Assembly: GCF_964204645.1 (NCBI RefSeq)
Contig: NC_134029.1
Span: 24,446,450-24,510,449 of the forward strand
Direction of reading: 5' to 3'
Length of the DNA: 64,000 bases
Source: Tubulanus polymorphus
Taxonomy: Eukaryota; Nemertea; Palaeonemertea; Tubulaniformes; Tubulanidae
Made by a program: the position numbers and the translations under genes. Under the pieces are notes generated by a model, which saw nothing but the letters and a program-made list of their open reading frames with translations, searched no databases and had not been told where the DNA came from. This document shows positions 14,201-26,257 of the stretch, piece by piece (the stretch's first letter is position 1; every line of letters begins with the position of its first letter).

Positions 14201-14217
14201 GATATATCAACAGTCAT
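2289..14217 (-). CDS. AVT3-like amino-acid transporter (Aa_trans / SLC36-like)
   Basis: Seventeen coding exons give 492 codons with all splice phases matching: 14104-14217, 13663-13712, 13305-13530, 12960-12993, 12812-12877, 12658-12724, 12186-12266, 12020-12097, 8935-9004, 7229-7293, 6929-6995, 6796-6844, 5758-5805, 5575-5648, 5073-5224, 4732-4791 and 2289-2466. Family marks include FIGAGVLGLPYAFKEAG in TM1, a YGDVG motif before TM3, IYCYEGAGMILSLE and the late membrane segment VIPNFANLMALVGA. These match the vacuolar AVT3 branch of the amino acid/auxin permease family, which are proton-coupled amino-acid exporters on lysosome-like membranes; SLC36 is the better-known animal relative. The loop encoded by 13305-13530 is long, charged and probably cytosolic. 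The Thr-rich C-terminal tail (last about 30 residues) is unlike the family core. The start is the only ATG in frame before TM1. Substrate and membrane cannot be read from the sequence. Confidence 0.92.
3830..3990. repeat. Foldback element with GATGAAGC/GAAAGC hairpin
   Basis: Lies in intron 16 of the transporter. The left arm at about 3830-3897 is the reverse complement of about 3908-3988. The right arm holds CTGATGA (3913-3919), a 7-bp stem with one mismatch (3921-3927 against 3933-3939) and GAAA (3940-3943), followed by an AATAAA about 20 bp later. A related unit is at 26854-26886. See findings for the hammerhead-like shape. Confidence 0.7.
4336..4691. repeat. 44-bp minisatellite (intronic)
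   Basis: About eight copies of a unit containing GTTAACTCTAACTCACAACTG and CCTGAGTTCACAG. Two alternating variants (GGATCTGGATCC and GGAACTGGAACC) are interspersed, as expected from unequal exchange. It ends about 40 bp before the donor side of exon 16. Single units of the same theme occur at about 7080-7200, 22696-22744 and 49700-49740. Confidence 0.85.
5340..5515. repeat. Degenerate foldback MITE, CTTAAG family
   Basis: Intronic sequence rich in GGTCTAGAC and AGACCA-type words and ending CACTGTGCAAGTCAG. It matches the better-preserved 39444-39592 and 52706-52854 elements but its termini are worn. Confidence 0.5.
5945..6060. repeat. Short inverted-repeat element
   Basis: The word TGCTCAAAAGTTGGTTAAAG near 5951 returns in reverse complement as CTTTAACCAACTTTTCAGCA near 6038. 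The spacing and AT-rich middle fit a small MITE. It lies in intron 12 of the transporter. Confidence 0.55.
7466..7585. repeat. Inverted repeat, about 45-bp imperfect arms
   Basis: Sequence around ATCCAGTATCCTATGCACCA (left) returns as GGTGGTACCTAGGATACAGG (right), with AAAATC/GATTTT flanks also mirrored. It sits in intron 9 of the transporter and looks like a foldback element. Confidence 0.65.
8596..8712. repeat. Degenerate MITE related to 10906-11037
   Basis: Shares the internal order GGTAACTTCA, AATA/ATGAGGACAACAATT and AACTTAACG with the elements at 10906-11037 and 31136-31278, but lacks clean terminal repeats. Confidence 0.45.
10384..10436. repeat. CAG/TAG trinucleotide repeat
   Basis: Imperfect CAG microsatellite in intron 8 of the transporter. 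Confidence 0.85.
10906..11037. repeat. MITE with 14-bp terminal inverted repeats
   Basis: Begins GGGCCCAGTTTCAC and ends GTGAAACTGGGCCC, a perfect 14-bp terminal inverted repeat around about 104 bp with no coding capacity. Related copies are at 31136-31278 and 8596-8712. It lies inside a 3-kb intron. Confidence 0.8.
12467..12572. repeat. 24-bp tandem repeat
   Basis: Four copies of a unit containing GAACCAACCAGTTTGT, in the intron between exons 6 and 7 of the transporter. Confidence 0.8.
13541..13625. repeat. 27-bp tandem repeat beside exon 3
   Basis: Three copies containing GGGGCAGTAGATTCACACAG lie just upstream, in gene sense, of exon 3 of the transporter. They read open on the minus strand and artificially lengthen the exon's reading frame. 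The true exon starts at 13530 after a TTTTTCAG acceptor. Confidence 0.8.
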
Positions 14218-15639
14218 CGTTAAACAGTCTTAGAACAGCAGGATAGAGAGAAACTACTCGACCGGCGGCGAGCGAGCGGTCGGCAGTAAGGTGATGACAA
14301 TGTGTGTGGTGACAGCTCGCATTGGCTCCACATTCCGCATAGGGATCAGCCGTTACGAGTCGTGTAGCCGCCACTGAGCACTAGCCGCCACAGGTTGAGT
14401 TATCATAGTTCTACATTTATTATCGGTATGTTAGTTCAGAAGAAACGTCGATTCCGCTGATGGCCATCCCTGTCGGGTTTCTGAATCAAAAAGCAAGGCA
14501 GGCGTGTAGAAACAACAGCCCAGACTGGCAATACGCAGGGGCGAATTAAGGGGAGCACTGGGCACGTGCCCACCTAAAAATATCAGTAAAAAAATCTGGA
14601 CCAAGCTTTTTATCACATTGTGCCTTGATACTTTTTTTTCTTTTGAAAAAAAACCCAAACTCCGGATCGGCTTAATCCGGATTTTGGTCTAATCCGGGCA
14701 ATATTAGCAATTCATCTTAATTATACAAGAAAATGAGTTTTAATCCAACTATCAATTAACTTAATTCAACTCTCTGTAGAGTTGCTGTCTTCTGGTAAAC
14801 TGTAGTTCTTATGCGAATTCACAATATACGGTTTCAGTAGAAATGTTGGGCAGTATAGTTAGTGCCAACTTCTCATATCTACTGTAACAACGACTGTAGC
14901 ACACAAGTTCCGATTGCGCGAGGATGCGCTCCGTGCCGGCTCCGAGTTGATTGTCATATGCAAAAAAAAGATTGAGCACGGCCCACAGGTTGCTAATCGT
15001 TGAAAAGCTTGTGAAAAGTGGTTGAAACACCGTTTTCACCCCATGCTAGAAGTTCTCAAAATGGGGTGAAAATGCTTCCCTCATCTCATTTTCACTCGAG
15101 TACACCCGACACCCGACAGCGTGGCACCTTACAAAAGGCCACGCAAATAAATACCCTTGTTTCTCATCAGTGCTTTTTTTGGAGAAGTGACGATGGCGAC
15201 ATAATAAAACAGATGGCTGCATGCGGGATACGCATTCTCATTCTTATGTTTTTATGACGAACTGAGCCCAGAAAATGAAAAAACTGATGAGATACAGGCA
15301 ATTTTTTCGCGTGGCCAAAAGTTCCACTGGCGCCCGCAACAAAGACATCGGCTCCCGGGCCCTCCCGATACGAGAGCCGGCGAGTTGTATGTATGTTCGA
15401 CTACAATCTAATCGAGGCCTGCCAGTGTATATATTACCCACTACAGTTATAGCCTACACTATATACACACGTACACTACGATATATGCACTGTAGTCTAG
15501 TACCTAGCCTTTGTTAATAATGTAATATATATGTGGCATTCTCTTTATCAGTTTAAGATGTTTGTAGTACATAATGTATGTATGTCATTCTAGCTGACGT
15601 TTGGATTCAGTTGACGATTGAAAACATATCGGTAAAGAA
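14218..15639. other. Divergent intergenic region between transporter and SLC16-like gene A
   Basis: Separates the minus-strand AVT3-like gene from plus-strand gene A and so should hold both promoters. Nothing here reads as a supported gene. About 14534-14600 begins CAGGGGCG and contains GGGCACGTGCCC, which resembles the end of a hAT-type element but has no visible partner end. An 11-bp inverted pair (TTTTCACCCCA / TGGGGTGAAAA) lies at about 15033-15073. The last 55 bp before gene A resemble the sequence before gene B. Confidence 0.55.
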
Positions 15640-17990
15640 ATGCAAGAAGAAAAGAGCAGCTCTTTAGAAACAGTCATTGTTATATTAGCAGGAACGGCTA
15701 CTTTATTTATTGCTGGTGGGAATTACGGAGATGGTATTCTAGTCGCGGAATGGGTTGAATATTTTCATCGCGGTAGCGGAGTTACATCATGGCTCGGTAC
15801 TGTTATCATAGGCATCGGTCTATGCGGAGGTTAGCTATACAAAATCGCTAGAGAATATGTATACGTTTTAATGCTTTGGAAATTGGGTTAAACGTCCGGG
15901 GTTTCATTGAGGATAATGACATAGAAAACACGGCCATTAATCAACTCATGATTTATCGCTTCGAAATCAGAGTACCAAATCAGAGTACAAAAGTTCGATT
16001 CATTTGAAACTTAGTAGAACGTTGGGTTCATTATCATTCATTGGGTTCATTAGTCCAGATAGCGGGCCGTGTAGTTAGTAATGGTATAACCCTGGGAATG
16101 AAGTGTTGCTCCTCTGTTATAGGCCTACACATATGCACCCTGTCGATCAATAATCACTTTATTCGTTATATATTTTATAGCTCCTGTTGTCAGCCTGCTC
16201 GTGAAGAGATTCGGTTTTCGAAAGGTTTTCTTCATCGCTTCAATAATCAACGCCTCAGCAATAACCGTGACGTCATTTGTGTATAATTTCTACCTCGCTA
16301 TAGCACTACGTGTAATTGCAGGTAAACATTCCAAGCCCCCCCCCCCCCTACGACGATGTAAAGCCTGTCACATCGTGGAAATAATAGTCGTCGCTGTAAT
16401 AAATAGACAAAAACCATTGACCGCAAACGGAGACAGATAATAATGAATCGAAGTTTTCTTACAGGATGTGGACTCGCTGTTCAGCAGGATTGTACGTTCC
16501 CTTATGTTCTATGCCGATTCCCCAAACATACAGCCATCGCGCAGGCCATATTAGGAGTCGGTTTTTCGGGAGGAGGTTTTACTTTCCCGTTTATCATAAA
16601 CTACTGTTTGAAGCAGTACGGTTGGCGCGGATGCTGTTTGATTATCGGTGGTATCGCGTCTCAACAGTGCGCTCTAGGACTTCTGTTCCGTCACTGGTCA
16701 AATAAACCACTTCCAGAACACGAGGAAAACCAAGAAGTATTACTGGAACAGAGCGATGGTGACAACAACAAAAGATTTCGTGATCTTCACCAATTAGATC
16801 TTTTTAAACGGAAAATGTTTATAGCTTTTGTGATACATTCGTTTATCTTACACGCGTCTGCATCAGTTATTTATGTGCACATCGTATCAGGATCCAATCT
16901 GTTAATGGGAATTTCGATAGAGCAGGCTAGATTTACTTTATCGTCGATAGCCTTAGCGAATTTAGTCGGTCGATTCGTTATAGCTTTAATGACCAAACAT
17001 CCTCGGATTGATTCGCTTACTGTACATGTAATACTGAACACATTTCTGGCGATTCAAGTTGGTGTGATACCATTTATGAAGGGTTATACGGCAGCCCTGG
17101 CAGTCAGCGCTTCTATCGGCTTTCTGTTATCCGGTTATGGCTGTCTATTTCCACTGATACTTGTGGATTTATTCGGAAATGATTACTTATACATGTCATA
17201 CGCGTACAGTATATGTTTCGGCGGTGTAGGCTTTCTACTGGGAGCCCCTGTTGCAGGTAAAGTACGGCCTATGAATCGAAGTTGCAATTTGTTCCCAGAC
17301 GCCCCCGTTGCTGGCACCCCGTTCCATCCTAAATCGCCTACTCTAGTAGAAATCATCAACCCCAGCATCGAAATTAAGATTACAAGGACGAAGCCATTGA
17401 TATAGCACTCCGATTCCGTGTTAAAAGATAAAATAAAATATTATTAGAATAAATACCCACACTTAGAATAATAACGTTCGATCGAAGTAGTTCCTTTAGC
17501 TGATAATTTATTCGAAGTTTCGACTAAACATTACTTTCATATTCATCTTCAGGAATAGGTATTATTCAGTAAGTGAAATTCAGTACGATATTCCTGACGA
17601 TGATTTAACTTTCAGATATTTCTTTCAACCAGCTTTAAACCGGTGGTCTGCGGCCCCGTAAAAACGCTTATTAGGCCTCACATTATAATAAACGTTTTCG
17701 AAAGTAGCTCAGTAAACATCGGAAGTGCGTAATATATTTTATGGATGTCGTAAAACCCATGGTTTATATACGTTGTGTGTTAATTATTTTCAGGTTGGAT
17801 TTACGACACAACTGGAAACTACGCCGTCTCGTTCTATTCCTGCGCTGGTTTAGTGATTCTAAGTGTTTTAATACTGATTCCCGATTGGATTGTACATATC
17901 AAGAAACTGATGAAAACCGACCAAACTAAAGACCATAAAGAGACGATTATCTCAGCGAATTATATCGCCAGTCTGCGGAGTCTTTCATGA
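15640..17990 (+). CDS. Monocarboxylate-transporter-like MFS protein, copy A (SLC16-type)
   Basis: Exons 15640-15829, 16181-16321, 16465-17256 and 17794-17990 give 439 residues; all three introns are phase 1. The fold reads as a 12-TM major facilitator: N-terminal GGNYGDGILVAEW in TM1, KRFGFRKVF in the TM2-3 loop, YGWRGCCLIIGGI in TM6, a charged central loop (about residues 205-240, ending FRDLHQLDLFKRK) and the C-terminal signature GFLLGAPVAGWIYDTTGNYA. This is the SLC16 pattern: proton-linked or facilitated transport of small carboxylates, aromatic amino acids or related solutes at the plasma membrane. The substrate is not predictable. The usual SLC16 TM1 aspartate/tryptophan motif is altered, so it may be a diverged branch. 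The start ATG aligns with that of copy B. The tail ends SLRSLS. Confidence 0.88.
17518..17552 (-). repeat. CTGAAGA...GAAAC hairpin motif in intron 3 of copy A
   Basis: On the minus strand this reads CTGAAGA, a short possible stem, GAAAC and then AATAAA nearby. Equivalent but diverged copies occupy the same intron in B (about 21915-21950) and C (25896-25943). Confidence 0.55.
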
Positions 17991-19260
17991 ATTTGATCAT
18001 TGTTTTATATCGACAGACATCGAACTTTTCGGTAGTGACTGATAGTCGGATCCGGACCCGAACCCGGACTTCCGATTCTGGACTTGAAATCGACCGTCTC
18101 GGACGGATATATTGATATTCAATGTATAAAATTCATGTTTTGATAAATTAAATGTAGATACGTATCGTATCCACCAAATCTAACGTAAGTAGCTTATTGT
18201 TATTCAAAGTATGATGATTAATTCGAATTGATCAGTGTTGGTAACATTAAACCGACTCATTTTATATTTATCGGCTTTTCGCTGTAGTCTGTAATGCACT
18301 TCTTTGATGAAGTTATCGTCTTCGGTCCAATGGGTACTAACTACGTTCAGTATCCTCGTGGTGTCTACGGGAGTCACAAAGATTAGAAGGCAGTGAGTTG
18401 TGTTACAAGGAATTGTCAGGTTTGCAGCGCCACCTCCACCAGTATCAACGTTGACAAACGTTGTAAATCCCATAACTACGAGCATTAATTTCTTGCCCAG
18501 AGAAAGCGTTAGCAATTCTTCAACATGTGATCGGAATAAGCCAGTTTTCTAAGGCAGTTGGAGACGTGATCAAAGGCAGCCGAAAAAAAGTTTCATCGCA
18601 GATCCGTATTAGGCGCGGAGATAGAATAAAACTTTAGAACTTTATTGAACTCTAAAATCTTACAATAAAAACATTCGAGTGTGAAGTCAGTAAAGTAAAA
18701 ACAATGTGGATAGGATAAAAGAACAAAATAATAAAATCGAAGGGATGGCAGCACAGTAGCCTATGATGTTAAGTATAAAAAGAGCTAAGGTGCCACAATC
18801 ACGAGGCCGACAAAAAAGAAAACTCACAACATTACTTGCGCGGAAGAAGCTTCGAACCAGTTCAATTTTGTTAATGGAAAGAAATGAACATCGGACACCG
18901 GGTTCCATAATCATAGCTTAGACTAAAGACTTATTTATTCATTCTAACAAGGCCTATCTAAAGTTTTAAGACCACTTTGGAACTGTCCTGGCCCCAGACA
19001 TTTTGGTAGGTTTTCGGTGGACTGAAAATATCAAACGAGATAATGTTTGATAATCACTTGTATTCCAATTCGACAGTGAATTTCAAGTATGAAGTTTATA
19101 GCAAAGAATAAGGTCAAAATTTTTACATACGCAACACAAAATGTCATCAGCATATCTTATCCACATAATTAGGTTAAGAGCGACTGCATATGTTTGTTGT
19201 ATTATGTCATTGTAGCTGACGTCTGGTTTCAGTTTGAGATTGAAAAATATCGGTCAAGAA
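17991..19260. other. Intergenic between SLC16-like copies A and B
   Basis: Apart from one possible small minus-strand reading frame at 18204-18515, nothing is supported. The last 55 bp resemble the upstream sequence of copy A, including TAGCTGACGT and the ATATCGGT word just before the start codon, consistent with a tandem duplication that carried its proximal promoter. Confidence 0.6.
18204..18515 (-). CDS. Possible small secreted or membrane protein, unrecognised
   Basis: An uninterrupted frame of 103 codons. Its first 25 residues include a hydrophobic run (LMLVVMGFTTFVNV) that could be a signal peptide. Two Asn-X-Thr sites, a CNTTHC pair of cysteines and a mixed polar C-terminal half follow. 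It has none of the repeat or low-complexity character of most spurious frames here. No family was recognised and no splice partner or TATA element was identified. It could be an exon of a decayed gene or chance. Confidence 0.3.
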   Translation of the reverse strand: MLTLSLGKKLMLVVMGFTTFVNVDTGGGGAANLTIPCNTTHCLLIFVTPVDTTRILNVVSTHWTEDDNFIKEVHYRLQRKADKYKMSRFNVTNTDQFELIIIL

Positions 19261-22370
<3,110 letters not shown>

Positions 22371-22695
22371 TTATAATTGTTGTTTTAGATCCACAGATAT
22401 CGAACTTGGATTACGACAGTGTTTGGCTTCAATAAACAGAATTTTTTAAGATTCGTTTGGCTTTAATAAAGAGAATTTTCTAATGATTAAATTTTGTTGT
22501 GTTCGATCATCACATCGGAAGTGGCCAACCAGATATAGACCAGACATGCTCCAAAAGTTTCTGGTCGGATGTATGGTCCTGCCGATCGACTAGCCGAGCT
22601 GAGACCCGTAGGACCGATGGTCACTTAGTGGTCACTTTATACGGCTATAATACGGACCGCCGAGACACGCCCGCCGCAGCTTCACTAAGACAACT

Positions 22696-22744
22696 GGACC
22701 CAGTTCCACACTTGTGAGTTAACTCAGAACTGTGGAACTGGTCC
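22696..22744. repeat. Palindromic GTTCCACA-family unit
   Basis: GGACCCAGTTCCACA at the left returns as TGTGGAACTGGTCC at the right around TGAGTTAACTCAG, itself nearly self-complementary. It is a hairpin version of the unit that is tandemly repeated in the 4336-4691 and 50825-51140 minisatellites. Confidence 0.7.
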
Positions 22745-22808
22745 CGCCGGAGTACCTGATTAGAATAAAATGCTGGGATATGTTAATTTCGTGTAAAAGA
22801 TAAATTTG

Positions 22809-22880
22809 TGCGTTCGCCGGGAATCGAACCCGGATCCATTGCTTGGAAGGCAACGATGCTAACCTTTACACCACGAACGC
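22809..22880 (-). tRNA. tRNA-Gly (anticodon UCC)
   Basis: The 72-nt cloverleaf reads clearly on the minus strand. The 7-bp acceptor stem GCGTTCG/CGAACGC pairs fully with discriminator A. A D-arm follows, then an anticodon stem of five pairs (one G-U) around loop CTTCCAA giving TCC, and a TpsiC arm CCGGGTTCGATTCCCGG. A TTTT Pol III terminator follows 10 nt downstream (22795-22798 in plus coordinates). It lies alone between two protein genes. Apparently functional, with intact A and B boxes. Confidence 0.95.
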
Positions 22881-23384
22881 CACTTGCTGGCGTTTCAATT
22901 CGACTAGTAAGCCATTTCTAACACCCGGTCTCTGAATCTCCCGCCCTCTGAATGTTGCATATCGTGTTTTAACAAATGGTAACATACCTTGTATGAAATT
23001 ATGGGATAGTTAAATTGTTATTGGAAAATATTGTAATAATCATGAATGGATTGTTTATGTTGTTGTTGCAATATTTTTCATCTGATGATAAAATCATGTA
23101 AAGATTTTCGATAAACCTAATGTTTGTTTGTTTATAAACCTCTATTTATGATGGAACGCAGTTTTTACTGGTTTCATTGAGTCTGGAGTCATCTGTTTGC
23201 TCAAAAACATAAATAAGTTTGTTGTTTGTTTTAAATCGGTGCTAGTAATGATAACCTGTTTCTCCGCAGCGGCCGGGCCGTTTTAGTAAACTACAATAAA
23301 ATTTGTAATCAGTTCATTTCAATAGGTTAGCCACCGGGTCTGGTAATGGTTAGCCTGAACGTGATTATAAAAAAAGAAATGTGC

Positions 23385-23775
23385 ATGGTAGATAGGCGGC
23401 TGGCTGGGTCAACTTAAAGCTCAGCAGACTGAGAAACAAGGTATCAATATTTTAGCCTGATTACTAGGTTCGAACCCCAGACACCCCTGTTCATCACATG
23501 AAGCCTGGAGAATGCCTAACCCTTTATCAACACGTGCCGGATTATAGATCCTTGCCTAGTAACAATAAATATTTGTCTAGAAACATGTTTACCCAATGTC
23601 AGTACATGATTTGCTGGCTCGACGATAGGGACGCAAGGCTATCAGGACTGGGTCAAAAGTCAAGCATCCCACAGACCGGCAACCAGTATATTCTATCTAC
23701 TTCAGCTCTCAGTTCTCAATTTATATCAAACTGCAAGTCGCCTTTGGTTCGAGTCCGACAGTATTTTTAAATAAT
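23385..23775 (+). mobile_element. Possible tRNA-derived SINE
   Basis: A tRNA-like head (GGCTGGCTGGGTCAACTT) is followed about 60 nt later by a perfect B-box consensus GGTTCGAACCC (23467-23477). A second B-box-like GGTTCGAGTCC occurs at about 23744, with a T run after it. The spacing fits a SINE head and body, but no poly-A tail or target duplication was confirmed. Confidence 0.35.
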
Positions 23776-24079
23776 CTCAAAATTTGGTTCTCTTTTTTTC
23801 GATTGTGTTTCTTCGAAAACTCGTGAACGACAAATCGTCTTTTAAACCAGTTGCAATGAACGATTTCTCAAAAAGTAGAATGTGATATTTATATTTTTCA
23901 TAAGAGCTACGAGCAATCATCGAGCAATCATCTCATCATGAATGATTGCTCGTATATGAGAGGTTCGCGTGTTAGTTGCTTGTACATGATACGTTATCAC
24001 TAAGCGTCCTAAATTTATTGATATCACTTTTTCCGAATACAGTTCAACAAAGTGTTATAGTTGATTTACAGTAATATCC

Positions 24080-26257
24080 ATGGCCTCAGACAAAATGGTC
24101 GTAAATGAGAGCTCGGATCTGTTGGAAACAATCATTGTCATATCTGCCGGTTTGGTCTCTGCGTTCATTATGGGTGGAAGTTACACCGATGGTATTCTAG
24201 TAGTGGAATGGATGGAATATTTTCATCAGGGAAGTGGTGTTACAGCTTGGCTCGGTACAGCCATCGTTGGAATTTGCTTTTGCGGAGGTTAGTCCATTTG
24301 AATAGATTATATTAGTACAGATTTATAACGATTGGATGAAATAGCGTCAGGACAAACGTTTATAGATTGGGAAATCCCGTGTTTTTTCTGATCCGACTAA
24401 AAGCGATGTACTTTAACAAACAATACATATATGAAATATGGCGCAAACCCTTATGAATAATAGTTGATGTCTAGTTTCCCAATTTCCTTTATATTTTAAG
24501 CACCGGTCGCCAGTTTATTAGTGAAAAGATTTGGTTTTCGCAAAGTATTTATCATCGCTTCAACGATCAACGCATCCGCATTAGCTGTGACGTCATTTAC
24601 GTACAATATATACCTGGCTATGGCACTGCGAGTTTTAGCAGGTAAACTTGCATTTTATGTTTATGTTTAATAGTGAAGGCGAATTTCCATATAGCTAATT
24701 CATTGCACAAATTATCACAAATCACAAATTATCTTCGCGCGACAAGTTAAGTATTCATGCACGTATCTCAGTAAAGCTATTTTTACTAAGTCATTATCTA
24801 TAGTCCGATCTTTTCTTTTCTATTAACCGCTTTAAAACAAGAGCGGTATAAGAATGAAAATTATTATTACATTATATTATTTTCAGGATTTGGTTTAACC
24901 TTCCATTTCTGTGCATTAGGGCCGTATCTACTGTACAGATTTTCAAATCAAGCGGCACTCGTTCAAGGGCTTAGAACAGCTAGTATTTCGTTAGGTATTC
25001 TCACGTTTCCGTTTATCATAAACTACTGTTTGAAACAATACGGTTGGCGCGGATGCTGTTTGATTATCGGTGGTATCGCGTCTCAACAGTGCGCTCTAGG
25101 ACTTCTGTTCCGTCACTGGTCAAATAAACCACTTCCAGAACACGAGGAAAATCAAGAAGCGTTACTGGAACAGAACAATGGCGATAACAACAAAAGATTT
25201 CGTGATCTTCATCAATTAGATCTTTTTAAACGGAAAACCTTCGTAGCTTGTGCAATACATTGTTTTATCATAAATGGAGGATTGTCTATCATATATGTAC
25301 ACATTGTGTCTGGAACTAGAGTTTTATTAGAAATATCTCCTGAACAGGCGAGATTCACTTTATCGGCGATTGGTTTATCGACACTCTTTGCGCGCATCGT
25401 CGTTTCATTTATGGCCAAACATCCACGGATAGATACATTCACGTTATACATAATACTGAACATATTACTGGCGATTCAAGTTGGTGTGATACCATTTATG
25501 AAGGGTTATACAGCAGCCCTGGCAGTCAGCGCTTCTATCGGCTTTCTTATGTCCGGATTCGGATGTTTATTTGTACTCATTCTTTTGGAACAATTTGGGA
25601 GGGAGTATTTGTATATGTCGTTTGCATATAGTCATTCTCTGGGAGGACTTGGATATTTGCTCGGTGCTCCTGTTGCAGGTAACATTTTCAAATACACAAT
25701 ATTTAACAATGAATCGATCACCATGAATCTTCTTGTTCGCGATGAATATTGCTGTGACTTTGATGCGATTTGGAAAATATAAATATTAACGGGTTGGAAA
25801 GATGGAGATTCCAATGTACCGTACAGGTTGTCTTGAGGATGACAATGTAAAGGACTTCTCTCTAAAATGAAGTCAAGTAACAAATGATTTCAACGTTTCA
25901 GGAATATCATAGTCATCAACTATTATCTAATAGTCATCTTCAGAAATACAACTTGTTTATCATGTTCTTTACAAAAACGTGCATCGACATTTCCAAATAT
26001 TTCAACTCTGATATAATAGATTATTCATGCAGATGTATATATTGTGTTAATTATTTTCAGGTTGGATTTACGACACAACTGGAAACTACGCCGTCTCGTT
26101 CTATTGCTGCGCTGGTTTACTGATTCTAAGTGTTTTAATACTGATTCCCGATTGGATTGTACATATCAAGAAACTGATGAAAACCGATCGAACTAAAGAC
26201 CATAAAGAGACGATTATCTCAGCGAATTATATCGCCAGTCTGCAGAGTCTTGCCTAG
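24080..26257 (+). CDS. Monocarboxylate-transporter-like MFS protein, copy C (SLC16-type)
   Basis: Exons 24080-24287, 24501-24641, 24887-25678 and 26061-26257 give 445 residues with phase-1 introns. Exons 1 and 2 and the start of exon 3 are clearly diverged from A and B (for example GGSYTDGILVVEWMEYF in TM1 and FGLTFHFCALGPYLLYRF in TM5). Yet about 25010-25240, about 25440-25550 and exon 4 are nearly identical to A/B in nucleotides, a mosaic that points to gene conversion. The intervening segment coding for TM7 to TM8 (NGGLSIIYVHIVSGTRVLL) is again diverged. The tail ends SLQSLA. No disabling change. Function as for copy A, substrate unknown. Confidence 0.87.

Larger units (their letters stand above)
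22371..24079. other. Intergenic between copies B and C
   Basis: Contains the polyadenylation signals of copy B, a palindromic GTTCCACA-family unit (22696-22744), the tRNA-Gly gene and a possible SINE. An inverted pair around AATGATTGCTCG and CGAGCAATCAT sits near 23910-23955. No protein gene is seen. Confidence 0.6.

Noticed and set aside
14431-15517. Several 60-80 codon frames upstream of copy A
   Set aside because: Short, overlapping on both strands, with no family features; consistent with chance in a promoter-bearing region.
16201-16440. Extension of exon 2 of copy A past 16321
   Set aside because: A GTAAAC donor follows GCA G exactly as in copies B, C and D; the extension reads into a poly-C tract.
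23498-23770. 90-codon plus-strand frame
   Set aside because: It falls in SINE-like sequence with Pol III box words and has no protein similarity.
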